Under the pieces are notes generated by a model. The model was not told the DNA's origin, ran no database searches, and saw only the letters and a program-made list of their open reading frames with translations. A stretch of 64,000 nt of DNA from an uncultured Paraglaciecola sp. (lineage in GTDB: Bacteria > Pseudomonadota > Gammaproteobacteria > Enterobacterales > Alteromonadaceae): positions 104,275 to 168,274 of the forward strand of contig CANMKA010000006.1 in NCBI GenBank assembly GCA_947498355.1, read 5' to 3'. This document shows, one piece after another, positions 8,836 through 19,212 of the stretch (position 1 is the first letter of the stretch; the number at the start of each line of letters is the position of its first letter). The position numbers were made by a program, and so were the translations under genes.

Positions 8836-9597
8836 ATGTGTATTTTATTCGTTGCTGTTAAACAGCACCAAGACTACCCTTTAATTATTGTGGCTAACCG
8901 AGATGAGTTTTTCGCACGTGCTACTGCTGAGTCAGATTTTTGGCAAGATAAACCACACATTTTAGGTGGCAGAGATTTACAAGCTGGTGGAACCTGGATG
9001 GGTATCAACAAGCAAGGTTATATCGCTTCATTAACCAACGTTAGGGCTCCAGAGACCCTTATCGAAAATGCCACTAGTCGTGGGGCATTGGTCAGTGACT
9101 ACTTAGACACTATGCCGACAGGTTACTACGAGCAACTCGCTCAAAGTAAAAGACAATACAATGGTTATAACCTGCTTTACGGAAAGTGGGATGCGCTATC
9201 TGTATACAATAATCACACAGACGAGCTTCAAGATCTTACCCCAGGTTTTTACGGCCTATCTAACGCAGACTTAAACAGTGAATGGCCTAAAATTAACCGT
9301 GGGGTGAAACAGCTAGAGCAACTCTGTCTATCTAATAAAGCCATAGATACACCCGATCTTTTCGAAATACTCATGGATAGGACCAAGGCCCCAGATGAAC
9401 AGTTACCTAAAACGGGTGTACCAGTAGAATGGGAACGCCATGTTTCGTCGATTTTTATTCAGGGTGAAGATTACGGCACGCGCAGCTCAACATTACTCAC
9501 AGTCGACAAACAAAATCAGGTTAATTGGCACGAAAAGACATACAACAATAAAGGTTTGTTTATGTCTGAACAGAAATACCAATTCTTGATAAAATAA
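8836..9597 (+). CDS. NRDE/TANGO2-family protein
   Basis: 253 residues that start MCILFVAVKQHQDYPLIIVANRDEFF. The conserved N-R-D-E motif and the Cys at position 2 are the hallmarks of the TANGO2 (transport and Golgi organisation 2) family, whose N-terminal Cys suggests an Ntn-hydrolase-like fold. Also conserved are GGRDLQAGGTWMGI and, near the C-terminus, YGTRSSTLL. The bacterial function is not established; a haem-trafficking role has been proposed for the eukaryotic relatives. It lies 18 bases after the FHA gene and may share its transcript. Confidence 0.88.
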   Translation: MCILFVAVKQHQDYPLIIVANRDEFFARATAESDFWQDKPHILGGRDLQAGGTWMGINKQGYIASLTNVRAPETLIENATSRGALVSDYLDTMPTGYYEQLAQSKRQYNGYNLLYGKWDALSVYNNHTDELQDLTPGFYGLSNADLNSEWPKINRGVKQLEQLCLSNKAIDTPDLFEILMDRTKAPDEQLPKTGVPVEWERHVSSIFIQGEDYGTRSSTLLTVDKQNQVNWHEKTYNNKGLFMSEQKYQFLIK

Positions 9598-9681
9598 TAG
9601 CAATTTAGCTCGAATTTTCGTAGTTCGGTGGCATAATAGCCACCCTTAGTTTTTCCTTCCAAACAATCATCGAGGAACATC

Positions 9682-10872
9682 ATGTTTGAAGTATTGCCAC
9701 AGCTTCCTGCCGACCCTATTTTAGGGTTATCTGCTGCGTTTAAAGCGGACACCAATCCAAATAAAATCGATTTGGGCGTAGGTGTATATAAAGACGAGCA
9801 AGGCCGCACACCCATTTTAAATGCTGTGGCCAAAGCACAAACCATTTTACTCGAAAAAGAAGACTCGAAAACCTACATCACACCACAAGGTGTTCAGGGT
9901 TATATCGACGGTATGTTAAAGCTCATGCTAGGTGAAGGTAATCCTGTACACCTAGCAGATCGAATTGCAGCCGTTCAAGCGCCAGGTGGATGTGGTGCAT
10001 TAAGAATACTTGCTGAACTTCTAAAGCGTTGTGATGATTCGTTAACTGTATGGGTAAGTGATCCTACTTGGGCCAACCATATTCCACTGATTGGTAACGC
10101 TGGTCTTAAGCTTGAAACCTACCCGTATTTCAACAAAGACAACGCAAGCATCAACTTTGACGCGATGATCGATTGCCTTAAACAAGTTAAGAAAGGCGAC
10201 GTTGTATTACTTCACGGTTGCTGTCATAACCCAACGGGTGCTGATTTAACTAAAGAGCAATGGCAGATCGTTCTAGAGACGGCTCAACAGACTGGTTTTA
10301 TTCCATTTGTCGACGTAGCTTACCAAGGATTCGGCGATGGTCTTGAAGAAGATGCATTTGGTATGCGCTTATTAGTGAATAACTTGCCAGAAGTCATTAT
10401 CGCTGCGTCTTGCTCGAAAAACTTTGGTTTGTACCGTGAGCGTGTTGGCGTAGCCGTAATGGTTACACCAAACACGCAAATTAAACAGGCAATTCAAACT
10501 CAGATTCAATCTATCGCCCGTGGCATTTACTCTATGCCTCCATCATACGGTGGTGCATTAGTGGATATTATTCTTAACGATGATGCCCTTAAAACTGAAT
10601 GGATGGGTGAAGTAGAAGACATGCGTACCCGTATGCAAGACTTACGTGGTTTATTGGTATCTAAGCTTAACGAATATGGTGCGAGTAAAGATTTCGAGTT
10701 TGTTAAGAAGCAAAAAGGTATGTTCTCCTTCTTGTGTATTACGCCAGAGCAAGTTCAAGCCGTTAGAGATCAACACAGTGTGTACTTCGTTGGTTCTAGC
10801 CGTGTAAACATAGCAGGGATCAGCAAAAATAATGTTGATGCCCTAGCCAAAGCTCTAGTCTCAGTACTTTAA
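9682..10872 (+). CDS. tyrB: Aromatic-amino-acid / aspartate aminotransferase
   Basis: 396-residue class I aminotransferase, the usual length for TyrB/AspC. The N-terminus IDLGVGVYKDEQGRTPIL, the substrate/PLP segment LHGCCHNPTGADLT, FVDVAYQGFGDG, and the PLP lysine in SCSKNFGLYRERVG (about residue 246) are all present. The C-terminal SRVNIAGI carries the carboxylate-binding Arg. It transfers amino groups between tyrosine, phenylalanine or aspartate and 2-oxoglutarate. TyrB and AspC cannot be separated with certainty by eye. A GAGGA ribosome-binding site precedes the ATG, and a strong terminator follows. Confidence 0.88.
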   Translation: MFEVLPQLPADPILGLSAAFKADTNPNKIDLGVGVYKDEQGRTPILNAVAKAQTILLEKEDSKTYITPQGVQGYIDGMLKLMLGEGNPVHLADRIAAVQAPGGCGALRILAELLKRCDDSLTVWVSDPTWANHIPLIGNAGLKLETYPYFNKDNASINFDAMIDCLKQVKKGDVVLLHGCCHNPTGADLTKEQWQIVLETAQQTGFIPFVDVAYQGFGDGLEEDAFGMRLLVNNLPEVIIAASCSKNFGLYRERVGVAVMVTPNTQIKQAIQTQIQSIARGIYSMPPSYGGALVDIILNDDALKTEWMGEVEDMRTRMQDLRGLLVSKLNEYGASKDFEFVKKQKGMFSFLCITPEQVQAVRDQHSVYFVGSSRVNIAGISKNNVDALAKALVSVL

Positions 10873-10922
10873 TCTTTTCTAGATTGCCTCAAAATATGAG
10901 GTAATCTCGCGTGTATTAAAAC

Positions 10923-10948
10923 AAAAAACCGGCGAAAGCCGGTTTTTT
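10923..10948 (+). terminator. Intrinsic terminator after tyrB-like gene
   Basis: An 11-bp stem AAAAAACCGGC / GCCGGTTTTTT with a GAAA tetraloop runs into a T tract. It lies 50 bases after the aminotransferase stop codon. Confidence 0.9.
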
Positions 10949-11010
10949 TATATCTGTTGAATCACAAAAGCAGTAGTAACCCTATCTGTTACTACACACT
11001 GATCAAGCAT

Positions 11011-11033
11011 AAAATCCTCAGAATAACTGAGGA
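11011..11033 (-). terminator. Intrinsic terminator after ihfA
   Basis: Read on the minus strand, a 7-bp stem TCCTCAG / CTGAGGA with a 5-base loop is followed by TTTT. It lies 7 bases after the ihfA stop and would end the pheST-ihfA transcript. A second hairpin GTAGTAAC/GTTACTAC (10973-10995) is nearby but lacks a T tract. Confidence 0.7.
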
Positions 11034-11039
11034 GTCATA

Positions 11040-11342
11040 TTATGATTCAGTTGACGGCTTAGAGTTTTCGACCCGACTTTTAAGTTTTTGTCCGGGTCTA
11101 AAGGTGACCACTTTTCTGGCTTTGATAGGAATATCTTCACCTGTTTTGGGGTTCCTTCCCGGTCGTTCGCTTTTTTGTCTAAGATCAAAATTACCAAAGC
11201 CTGAAAGCTTAACTTGCTCACCTGACTCTAAAGACTCACGTATTTCCTCGAAAAACGTTTCAACAAGTTCTTTAGCATCTCGCTTGTTGATCCCCAATTT
11301 CTCAAATAAGTGTTCCGCCATTTCGGCTTTGGTTAACGCCAT
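11040..11342 (-). CDS. ihfA: Integration host factor subunit alpha
   Basis: 100 residues, the standard length. It starts [20 protein letters not shown] and contains the DNA-bending arm region with the conserved [12 protein letters not shown] (Pro that intercalates DNA) and [11 protein letters not shown] is the heterodimeric DNA-bending protein that helps loop DNA at many promoters, notably sigma-54 promoters. It starts 4 bases after pheT, the conserved arrangement in gammaproteobacteria, so it is cotranscribed with pheST. Confidence 0.97.
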   Translation of the reverse strand: MALTKAEMAEHLFEKLGINKRDAKELVETFFEEIRESLESGEQVKLSGFGNFDLRQKSERPGRNPKTGEDIPIKARKVVTFRPGQKLKSRVENSKPSTES

Positions 11343-11346
11343 ATAC

Positions 11347-13731
11347 TCAATCCCTCAAAGATGCATCAAACTTATCAGACAGCTCAGCAACTATTTCATC
11401 TACTGCGGCCTGAATATCGGTCTCTTCCAACGTCTTAGATTTATCTTGCAAGATAAGCGATATTGCAAGACTCTTTTTGCCTTCAGCAATACCTTTACCT
11501 TTATATACGTCGAATAAGTTTAGGCCAACTAATTGATTTGCGCCAAATTTTTCAATGCAGTTGATAATTTCACCTGAAGCTACATAATCGTCTACAACGA
11601 TTGCAATGTCACGTCGATTTGCAGGAAATTTCGAAATTTCCTGCATTTTTGGCAATTTCTTATCGCCCAACGCTTCAATACTCAGTTCAAACACAAAAGT
11701 TCTGCCATTGAGGCCCAGTGGTTTTTCAAACTGAGGGTGCAATGCCCCTAAGTATCCCACTAAGCTAGTTTCGACATAAATAGCAGCTGACTGCCCTGGA
11801 TGAAGTGCGCTATGCTCCTCAGCAACAAAATGGTAATTTTGGATCCCTGCACTATTTAGCACATTCTCTACATCAGACTTAGCATCGTAGAAGTCCACCG
11901 AACGGCTATCGTTCGCCCAGCTTTCTTCAAATAGATTACCTGAGACAACGCCACTTAAAACCAACTCCTGTCGAACTCCGGCCTTTTCTGAATTGTCTGG
12001 GATAAAACGTAGCCCAGTTTCAAATAATCTCACTCGACCTTGTTGACGTTTCTGATTGAAAGACACAGCTTGTAGCAACCCAGTCCACAAGCTTACACGC
12101 ATAACCGACATATCAGCCGAAATAGGATGAGGTAGCACCAGTCCCTGAACGTCTGGGTACAATAAAGACTGAGTCTTAGGATCAACAAACGAGTAAGTAA
12201 TAGCTTCTTGATATTCTCTCTCTACCAAAGACGCTTTTAAGCTTTTTAATTCAACTTTTTGCTCTTGGTGAGTAGACATCTTTAACGATGCGACAGGCGC
12301 GACATTTGGAATTTGATTATAACCATACACTCTGGCCACTTCTTCAATCAGGTCTTCCTCAATACTGATATCAAAACGATAGGGCGGCACCCTCACCTGC
12401 CAAACATGGTTATCGAACTCAGCATCAAACCCTAGTCGCTGAAGAATGTCAGATACTTTATCTAGATCAATGGCCACACCCAACACGCTGGTTAATCTGG
12501 CGTGACGTAGTGTCACTAATTGCTCACTGGGTAAGTGCGCTTGACTCACCGCCTCAACGATTGGTCCGGCGTTACCACCGACTATCTCTAGTAACAAGCC
12601 TGTTGCACGTTCCATCGCTTGGTGTTGTAAATTAGGATCGACACCGCGCTCATACCGATGGGATGCATCGGTATGTAAACCGTATTGGCGGGCCTTACCT
12701 TTAATTGCATCAGGGGCAAAAAATGCACTTTCCAAAAAGATGTCTTGAGTATTAGATGTAACGCCCGAGTCTTGTCCACCAAATACACCAGCCATAGCTA
12801 ACGCTTTGTCAGCGTCAGCAATGAGCAATGTATTGTCTTTCAAACTGACCTGATTACCATCAAGTAAAGTAAGCTTTTCTTTATCTTGTGCTAAGCGCAC
12901 TACTATATCGCCAGACAACACTTGGTTATCAAAAGCATGCATTGGGTGACCTATCTCAAGCAAAACGAAGTTGGTCACGTCGACCACAGGGTCAATGCTA
13001 CGAATACCTGAACGTCTTAACTTTTCAACCATCCATAATGGGCTTTGAGCGTTTGCATCTATCCCTTTAATCACTCGCCCTAAGTAACGTGGACAAAGTT
13101 CAGGTTGGCTTAAGGTAATATTACGTGAATCATCAATAGTAACTGCCGCAGGCGCTATTTCTGGCTGACTAACGCTGGCCTGGTTAAGTACCCCTACTTC
13201 GCGAGCTAACCCTTTAATACCTAGGCAGTCAGCGCGATTGGGCGTCAAATCGACTTCTATCGTCACATCATCTAACTGCAAATATTCTCTGATGTCTTGG
13301 CCAATTGGCGCATCAGCCGGTAATTCAAGAATACCATCGGATTCATCCGCAATACCCAGTTCAGATAAGCTGCAAAGCATGCCAAAAGAAGGTTGTCCAC
13401 GCAGTTTAGCTTTCTTAATTTTAAAGTTACCTGGTAAAACTGCCCCAACTTGCGCAACGGCAACTTTTAAACCTTGGCGACAATTCTTAGCGCCGCACAC
13501 TATGTCAACTAATTCATCTTGGCCTAGATTGACCTTGGTTACTTGGAGCTTGTCTGCGTCAGGGTGCTGTCCGCACTCCACCACTTCACCAACGACAACA
13601 CCACTAAATTCACCTGCAACGGCTTCAACACCGTCGACTTCTAGGCCAGCCATGCTTAATTGCTCTGACAATGCCTCTGTTTCAATCGCAGGATTTACCC
13701 ACTCTCTTAACCACTGTTCACTAAATTTCAT
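11347..13731 (-). CDS. pheT: Phenylalanyl-tRNA synthetase beta subunit
   Basis: 794 residues, the normal length. Domains in order are the N-terminal tRNA-binding OB fold (residues ~40-150, with [12 protein letters not shown]), the B3/B4 editing module (~210-380), B5 (~400-470), the class II-like core, and the C-terminal anticodon-binding FDX-ACB domain (from ~700, [15 protein letters not shown]). It pairs with PheS in an alpha2-beta2 enzyme that charges tRNA-Phe. It lies 14 bases after pheS and just before ihfA. Confidence 0.97.
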   Translation of the reverse strand: MKFSEQWLREWVNPAIETEALSEQLSMAGLEVDGVEAVAGEFSGVVVGEVVECGQHPDADKLQVTKVNLGQDELVDIVCGAKNCRQGLKVAVAQVGAVLPGNFKIKKAKLRGQPSFGMLCSLSELGIADESDGILELPADAPIGQDIREYLQLDDVTIEVDLTPNRADCLGIKGLAREVGVLNQASVSQPEIAPAAVTIDDSRNITLSQPELCPRYLGRVIKGIDANAQSPLWMVEKLRRSGIRSIDPVVDVTNFVLLEIGHPMHAFDNQVLSGDIVVRLAQDKEKLTLLDGNQVSLKDNTLLIADADKALAMAGVFGGQDSGVTSNTQDIFLESAFFAPDAIKGKARQYGLHTDASHRYERGVDPNLQHQAMERATGLLLEIVGGNAGPIVEAVSQAHLPSEQLVTLRHARLTSVLGVAIDLDKVSDILQRLGFDAEFDNHVWQVRVPPYRFDISIEEDLIEEVARVYGYNQIPNVAPVASLKMSTHQEQKVELKSLKASLVEREYQEAITYSFVDPKTQSLLYPDVQGLVLPHPISADMSVMRVSLWTGLLQAVSFNQKRQQGRVRLFETGLRFIPDNSEKAGVRQELVLSGVVSGNLFEESWANDSRSVDFYDAKSDVENVLNSAGIQNYHFVAEEHSALHPGQSAAIYVETSLVGYLGALHPQFEKPLGLNGRTFVFELSIEALGDKKLPKMQEISKFPANRRDIAIVVDDYVASGEIINCIEKFGANQLVGLNLFDVYKGKGIAEGKKSLAISLILQDKSKTLEETDIQAAVDEIVAELSDKFDASLRD

Positions 13732-13745
13732 ATTTTTGGCTCGAC

Positions 13746-14738
<993 letters not shown>

Positions 14739-14799
14739 TTAAAATAATAAAATAGTCGTCAGCAGCAAATCACACTGTGCCTGACCCAAATAGCCGCAT

Positions 14800-14828
14800 A
14801 TTCTACCTGAAAACTAAGCTGGCCTGAA
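14800..14828 (-). promoter_or_regulatory. pheSp: Candidate promoter for pheS-pheT-ihfA
   Basis: On the minus strand TTCAGG (14823-14828), 17 bases, and TAGAAT (14800-14805) form a sigma-70-like pair 74 bases before pheS. The -10 is good and the -35 weak. No Phe-rich leader peptide is visible here, unlike pheM in E. coli. Confidence 0.45.
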
Positions 14829-14930
14829 CTGTAAGATCTTAAAAATACGGGATATATTTCGAACAAAATGGGCGGTTTGGTGATTACCAATCAACAGCGA
14901 CTAAAAGAGGGAATTGTTTATTTTGGACAA

Positions 14931-14960
14931 AGAAAAACGGCGAGCATCATGCTCGCCGTT
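14931..14960 (-). terminator. Intrinsic terminator after rplT
   Basis: An 11-bp stem AACGGCGAGCA / TGCTCGCCGTT with a 3-base loop is followed, on the minus strand, by TTTTTCTTT. It lies 33 bases after the rplT stop and ends or attenuates the thrS-infC-rpmI-rplT transcript before pheS. Confidence 0.85.
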
Positions 14961-14993
14961 TCCTGAAAGAACTTAAACTTAATTGTTAAAAAA

Positions 14994-15350
14994 TTAAGCT
15001 AATGCGCCTTTAGCTGCTTCTACTAAAGCGCTAAATGCATTTTTGTCATGTACCGCGATATCGGCCAAAATCTTACGATCGATTTCAACAGAGGCTTTCT
15101 TCAAACCATTGATGAAACGGCTGTAAGACAAACCATTTTGACGTGACGCAGCATTAATACGAGCAATCCATAACTGACGGAATTGACGCTTACGCTGACG
15201 ACGGTCACGATATGCATATTGACCTGCTTTTGTTACTGCTTGAACAGCAACGCGATAAACTCGACTACGAGCTCCATAATAACCTTTGGCTTGCTTTAGT
15301 ACCTTTTTGTGACGGGCACGTGCAACAACACCACGTTTTACTCTTGCCAT
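14994..15350 (-). CDS. rplT: 50S ribosomal protein L20
   Basis: 118 residues, basic, starting [30 protein letters not shown], the L20 N-terminal RNA-binding extension. L20 is an early assembly protein of the 50S subunit; in E. coli it also represses translation of its own operon. It follows rpmI by 16 bases in the conserved order infC-rpmI-rplT. Confidence 0.98.
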   Translation of the reverse strand: MARVKRGVVARARHKKVLKQAKGYYGARSRVYRVAVQAVTKAGQYAYRDRRQRKRQFRQLWIARINAASRQNGLSYSRFINGLKKASVEIDRKILADIAVHDKNAFSALVEAAKGALA

Positions 15351-15366
15351 TTTCTAGTCTCCTGTC

Positions 15367-15564
15367 TTAAACGTAAGGCAACATGCGTTGAATCAACGCA
15401 GTGTCAGCTACATGTGCTAATTTTTTGCCACGTAAGTGACGTTTACGCTTAGAACTCTTCTTAGTCAAAATGTGACGAAGGTGAGACTGTTTACTTTTGA
15501 AACGACCTGAAGCGGTTTTTCTAAAACGCTTGGCAGCTCCACTGTTGGATTTCATTTTAGGCAT
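15367..15564 (-). CDS. rpmI: 50S ribosomal protein L35
   Basis: 65 residues, very basic, starting [20 protein letters not shown], diagnostic of L35. It belongs to the large ribosomal subunit. It lies between infC and rplT, about 112 bases after infC. Confidence 0.98.
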   Translation of the reverse strand: MPKMKSNSGAAKRFRKTASGRFKSKQSHLRHILTKKSSKRKRHLRGKKLAHVADTALIQRMLPYV

Positions 15565-15676
15565 TGCTAAAACTCCGCATTGTTAAAACTGAATGTTTTG
15601 CAGAAACACCAGTATAGTTTCATGTTTGCAGCAAGGTGAGATCGGGTGCAGAATCCGCTCTACTTGTAAACCTTAA

Positions 15677-16219
15677 CTACTTCTTAATTGGGGCAAGCAC
15701 CATGATCATCTGACGACCTTCAACCCGATTAGGGAAAGACTCGCAGTTGGCAATGTCTTCTAAATCCGTGCGAACACGTTTTAGCTGTTCAATGCCTATC
15801 TCTTGGTGAGCCATTTCACGTCCGCGGAAACGAATCGTTACTTTGGCCTTGTCACCCGCTTCTAGAAAGCGACGCAGGTTGCGCAGTTTTACCTGGTAAT
15901 CGCCTTCATCAGTGCCAGGGCGAAATTTAATCTCCTTGACCTGAATTTGCTTTTGCTTTTTCTTTTGCTCTTTGAGCGTTTTGCTCTTTTCAAACAGGAA
16001 CTTCCCGTAATCCATCACTTTACATACGGGTGGCTCTGCATTAGGGCTAATTTCAACCAAATCCAGATTGGACTGTTCAGCAGTGCTTAACGCTTCGTTA
16101 AGGGATACGACTCCCAACTGCTCACCGCCACTGCCTACTAAACGAACTTCATTAGCCGTTATATCTTCGTTGATCCGTGCTTTATTCGAATCTTTAGCCT
16201 TAATGTTAGCGCCTTTAAT
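15677..16219 (-). CDS. infC: Translation initiation factor IF-3 (AUU start)
   Basis: The reading frame continues upstream of any ATG/GTG/TTG start through [24 protein letters not shown] sequence homologous to the IF-3 N-terminus, back to an ATT codon at 16219-16217. From there the protein is 180 residues, the same length as E. coli IF-3. The ribosome-binding site GGAGG (16228-16232) is 8 bases before the ATT. IF-3 prevents initiation at non-canonical codons, so its own AUU start gives negative autoregulation; this is established for E. coli. Later landmarks are [29 protein letters not shown] and [13 protein letters not shown]. It follows thrS by 23 bases. A gene caller would probably shorten it to a TTG at 16117. 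Confidence 0.95.
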   Translation of the reverse strand: MKGANIKAKDSNKARINEDITANEVRLVGSGGEQLGVVSLNEALSTAEQSNLDLVEISPNAEPPVCKVMDYGKFLFEKSKTLKEQKKKQKQIQVKEIKFRPGTDEGDYQVKLRNLRRFLEAGDKAKVTIRFRGREMAHQEIGIEQLKRVRTDLEDIANCESFPNRVEGRQMIMVLAPIKK

Positions 16220-16242
16220 GTGTCATTCCTCCAAGAAATTTA

Positions 16243-18156
16243 TCAAATTAGTTTGCTTTCGACTTCGCCTTTGGCGTGAGCAATAAATGCATCAATAGAC
16301 ATTTTACCCAAGTCGTCACCCTTTCGTGTTCTTACTGCTATTTCGCCGGCTTCCATTTCTTTATCACCAACTACTAACAAATAAGGCACGCGCTTTAGAG
16401 TGTGCTCGCGGATTTTAAAGCCAATCTTCTCATTTCTCAAGTCAGACTTAACCCTAAATCCACTTTCTTTCAATTTTTCTACTACTTTATGGGAATAATC
16501 GGCCTGTTTATCCGTAATATTCATAATTATAGCTTGAGTAGGTGCCAACCATAACGGGAAGAAACCTGAATACTCTTCAATCAAAATACCGATAAAGCGC
16601 TCTAGCGAACCTAATATTGCTCGGTGAATCATGACAGGCACCTTGCGCTCACCATCTTCGGCAACATAAGTAGAGCCCAAACGACCAGGCATCGAGAAAT
16701 CAAGTTGCACCGTCCCACATTGCCATGCTCTGTCTAGGCAATCATGTAAGGTAAATTCAATTTTCGGTCCGTAAAAAGCCCCTTCTCCGGGTAGATACTG
16801 AAAATCAATGCCTTTTGAACTTAGCGCTTGAGCAAGTTCTTTTTCAGCTTTGTCCCACATTTCTTCGCTACCAACGCGCTTTTCTGGGCGAGTAGACAAC
16901 TTAACCGAGATGTTTTCGAAACCAAATATTTTGTAAATTTCGTAAACCGAGTCAATACAGCCTCCTACTTCGGCTAATATTTGCTCTTCGGTACAAAAAA
17001 TGTGTGCGTCGTCTTGAGTAAAACCACGCACCCGCATCAATCCATGAAGTGCACCAGACGGTTCGTTGCGGTGACAACAACCAAACTCAGCCATACGTAA
17101 AGGCAAATCACGATATGACTTTAACCCTTGATTAAAAATTTGAACATGGCCTGGGCAGTTCATAGGCTTAACGGCATACTCTCGCTTCTCTGAGGTCGTA
17201 GTAAACATATTTTCAGCATACTTATCCCAGTGACCAGACTTTTCCCAAAGGCTTCGGTCCATCATCAATGGCGCTTTAACTTCTTGATAATCGTAGTCTC
17301 GCAATTTTCCACGCACAAACTTTTCAAGCTCTGTGTATATGCTCCACCCATCGTTGTGCCAAAACACCATACCTGGCGCTTCTTCTTGCCAATGGAATAA
17401 ATCTAAGGCTTTACCGATTTTTCTGTGATCGCGTTTTTCCGCTTCTTCTAAACGCTTTAAGTACGCTTTAAGCTGCTTTTTATCGGCCCAAGCCGTGCCA
17501 TAAATACGTTGCAACATCTTGTTGTCGCTGTCGCCACGCCAATACGCCCCAGACACTTTCATTAATTTAAAGTGCTGACAAAATTTCATGTTAGGTACAT
17601 GGGGGCCACGACACATATCTACGTATTCTTGGTGATGATACAAACCTGGTTTGTCATCTTGCTGGATATTTTCGTCGAGGATCTGAATTTTGTATAGCTC
17701 GCCTCGCGCTTCAAACGTATCTCTAGCTTCTTGCCAGCTGACAACCTTTTTAACCACGTCATAACTGGTTTTAGCTAATTCAAGCATACGTTTTTCAATC
17801 TTAACTAGGTCATCCTCATTAAGATTGTGTTCCATGTCGATATCGTAATAAAAGCCGTTGTCTATCGTCGGACCAATTGCCATTTTAACATCTGGATATA
17901 ACTGCTTAATCGCATGACCAATTAAGTGTGCACAAGAGTGACGGATAATCTCTAGGCCGTCTTCATCTTTTGCAGTAATGATTTGCAGATTGGCATCATT
18001 GGTAATTACGTCGCATGCATCAACACGCACGCCGTCTACTTTACCGGCTATGGTTGCTTTAGCTAAACCAGGGCCAATATCGGCTGCTACATCTAATACA
18101 GAAACAGGGTTATCAAATTGACGCTGACTTCCGTCAGGGAGAGTTATAATGGGCAT
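16243..18156 (-). CDS. thrS: Threonyl-tRNA synthetase
   Basis: 637 residues, close to the usual ~640. The order is N-terminal TGS domain (1-60), editing domain with [16 protein letters not shown] (HxxxH site), class II core with the zinc Cys in [13 protein letters not shown] and motif 2 [19 protein letters not shown], then a C-terminal anticodon-binding domain. It charges tRNA-Thr and edits Ser-tRNA-Thr. AAGGA precedes the ATG by 6 bases. The 130-base leader contains a strong hairpin and a short Thr-containing ORF that may control it. Confidence 0.97.
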   Translation of the reverse strand: MPIITLPDGSQRQFDNPVSVLDVAADIGPGLAKATIAGKVDGVRVDACDVITNDANLQIITAKDEDGLEIIRHSCAHLIGHAIKQLYPDVKMAIGPTIDNGFYYDIDMEHNLNEDDLVKIEKRMLELAKTSYDVVKKVVSWQEARDTFEARGELYKIQILDENIQQDDKPGLYHHQEYVDMCRGPHVPNMKFCQHFKLMKVSGAYWRGDSDNKMLQRIYGTAWADKKQLKAYLKRLEEAEKRDHRKIGKALDLFHWQEEAPGMVFWHNDGWSIYTELEKFVRGKLRDYDYQEVKAPLMMDRSLWEKSGHWDKYAENMFTTTSEKREYAVKPMNCPGHVQIFNQGLKSYRDLPLRMAEFGCCHRNEPSGALHGLMRVRGFTQDDAHIFCTEEQILAEVGGCIDSVYEIYKIFGFENISVKLSTRPEKRVGSEEMWDKAEKELAQALSSKGIDFQYLPGEGAFYGPKIEFTLHDCLDRAWQCGTVQLDFSMPGRLGSTYVAEDGERKVPVMIHRAILGSLERFIGILIEEYSGFFPLWLAPTQAIIMNITDKQADYSHKVVEKLKESGFRVKSDLRNEKIGFKIREHTLKRVPYLLVVGDKEMEAGEIAVRTRKGDDLGKMSIDAFIAHAKGEVESKLI

Positions 18157-18205
18157 ACTTAATCCTTATGCAGTGGTGACACCTACCAAGCGCCACATGC
18201 GATTT

Positions 18206-18271
18206 TCATATTGTGCTAGTCACTAGCGAGTCAATAAAACAAAACCACCCAAGTTGGGTGGTTTTTAACAT
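18206..18271 (-). CDS. Possible thrS leader peptide (21 residues)
   Basis: A short ORF in the thrS leader encodes a 21-residue peptide starting M-L-K-T-T, with 4 threonines. The two adjacent Thr codons (ACC ACC) lie in the 5' arm of the terminator-like hairpin at 18241-18265. No good ribosome-binding site is visible, so translation is doubtful. If translated, stalling at these codons would open the hairpin. Confidence 0.25.
   Translation of the reverse strand: MLKTTQLGWFCFIDSLVTSTI
18241..18265 (-). terminator. Terminator-like hairpin in thrS leader (possible attenuator)
   Basis: An 11-bp stem AAAACCACCCA / TGGGTGGTTTT with a 3-base loop is followed by GTTTTATT on the minus strand. It lies between the likely thrS promoter and the thrS start codon, with no gene upstream that it could terminate on this strand. 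It would stop most thrS transcription unless disrupted. On the plus strand it also has a T tract. Confidence 0.7.
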
Positions 18272-18295
18272 GTGTTATTCAAAACAACTACGGCT

Positions 18296-18325
18296 ATTAT
18301 ACCGAGATAGTATTCTTCGGCGCAA
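18296..18325 (-). promoter_or_regulatory. thrSp: Candidate sigma-70 promoter for thrS operon
   Basis: On the minus strand TTGCGC (18320-18325), an 18-base spacer and a consensus TATAAT (18296-18301) lie about 140 bases before thrS. Transcription would start near 18288, upstream of the hairpin. Confidence 0.65.
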
Positions 18326-18463
18326 CGCCCATTTGAACCCAAACCAAACTTGCTGCGTTATAATGAGGTAAAGTAAATAGGGTTTAGACTAATTTGACTT
18401 TTAACTAGTCCAAAGTTGGTGAATAAATGAGGATTATTTGATGGTTTGTAGGCACACATTACT

Positions 18464-19210
18464 ATGACACAAAATAAAGTAAGCTTTATCACAGGCAGTG
18501 CTAAACGCCTTGGCGCACATACTGCAAAGTACTTACATGAACGAGAGTTCAACGTGGTTATCCACTGCCAGCATTCACGCCTTGAAGGCGAAACCTTATG
18601 TAAGGAGTTAAATAGCATAAGAGAAAAATCCGCAGTATTGGTGCAAGGTGATTTATCCGATACGACAACTATAGAACGCGTGGCTCATCAGGCCATTGAC
18701 TCATTTGGCAGACTAGACGTGTTAGTCAACAATGCCTCTTCATTTTACCCAACCCCAATTGGCAGTATTACGTTGGATGACTGGCAATCACTGGTAGGCA
18801 GTAATATGCAAGGGCCTTTGTTTCTATCTCAACACTGCCATGCCGCCTTGGCCGAGCATCAAGGTACAATTATCAACATGGTAGATATTCACGCAGCTAA
18901 GCCTTTAAAAAATCATACTCTGTACTGTATGGCTAAAGCGGCGTTAGTCACCATGACCCAGTCATTGGCGTTAGAGTTAGCCCCTGACATACGCGTAAAT
19001 GGTGTGGCTCCAGGAGCAATATTGTGGCCCGAACATGATATATCTGCACAAGACAAAACCAATATACTGCAAGATATTCCCATTCAGCGCCTAGGACAGA
19101 TGGACGATATTGCTCAAACTATTCACTTTTTGACCGAAGCTCGCTATATAACCGGACAAATCATTGCCGTAGATGGTGGCCGCAGCATCTCGTCCCACGC
19201 CAAGGCTTAA
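18464..19210 (+). CDS. Pteridine reductase-like short-chain dehydrogenase
   Basis: 248 residues of the SDR family. The cofactor loop is TGSAKRLG (TGxxxRxG, the pteridine-reductase variant of the glycine motif) at about residue 11. NNASSFYPTPIG is the typical pteridine-reductase form of the NNAG motif. The catalytic Tyr and Lys are in LYCMAKAAL, and RVNGVAPGAI follows. It probably reduces dihydropteridines such as dihydrofolate or dihydromonapterin with NADPH (FolM/PTR1 type). The substrate is inferred from motifs only. It is followed 2 bases later by the DUF3080 lipoprotein gene. Confidence 0.85.
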   Translation: MTQNKVSFITGSAKRLGAHTAKYLHEREFNVVIHCQHSRLEGETLCKELNSIREKSAVLVQGDLSDTTTIERVAHQAIDSFGRLDVLVNNASSFYPTPIGSITLDDWQSLVGSNMQGPLFLSQHCHAALAEHQGTIINMVDIHAAKPLKNHTLYCMAKAALVTMTQSLALELAPDIRVNGVAPGAILWPEHDISAQDKTNILQDIPIQRLGQMDDIAQTIHFLTEARYITGQIIAVDGGRSISSHAKA

Positions 19211-19212
19211 AA

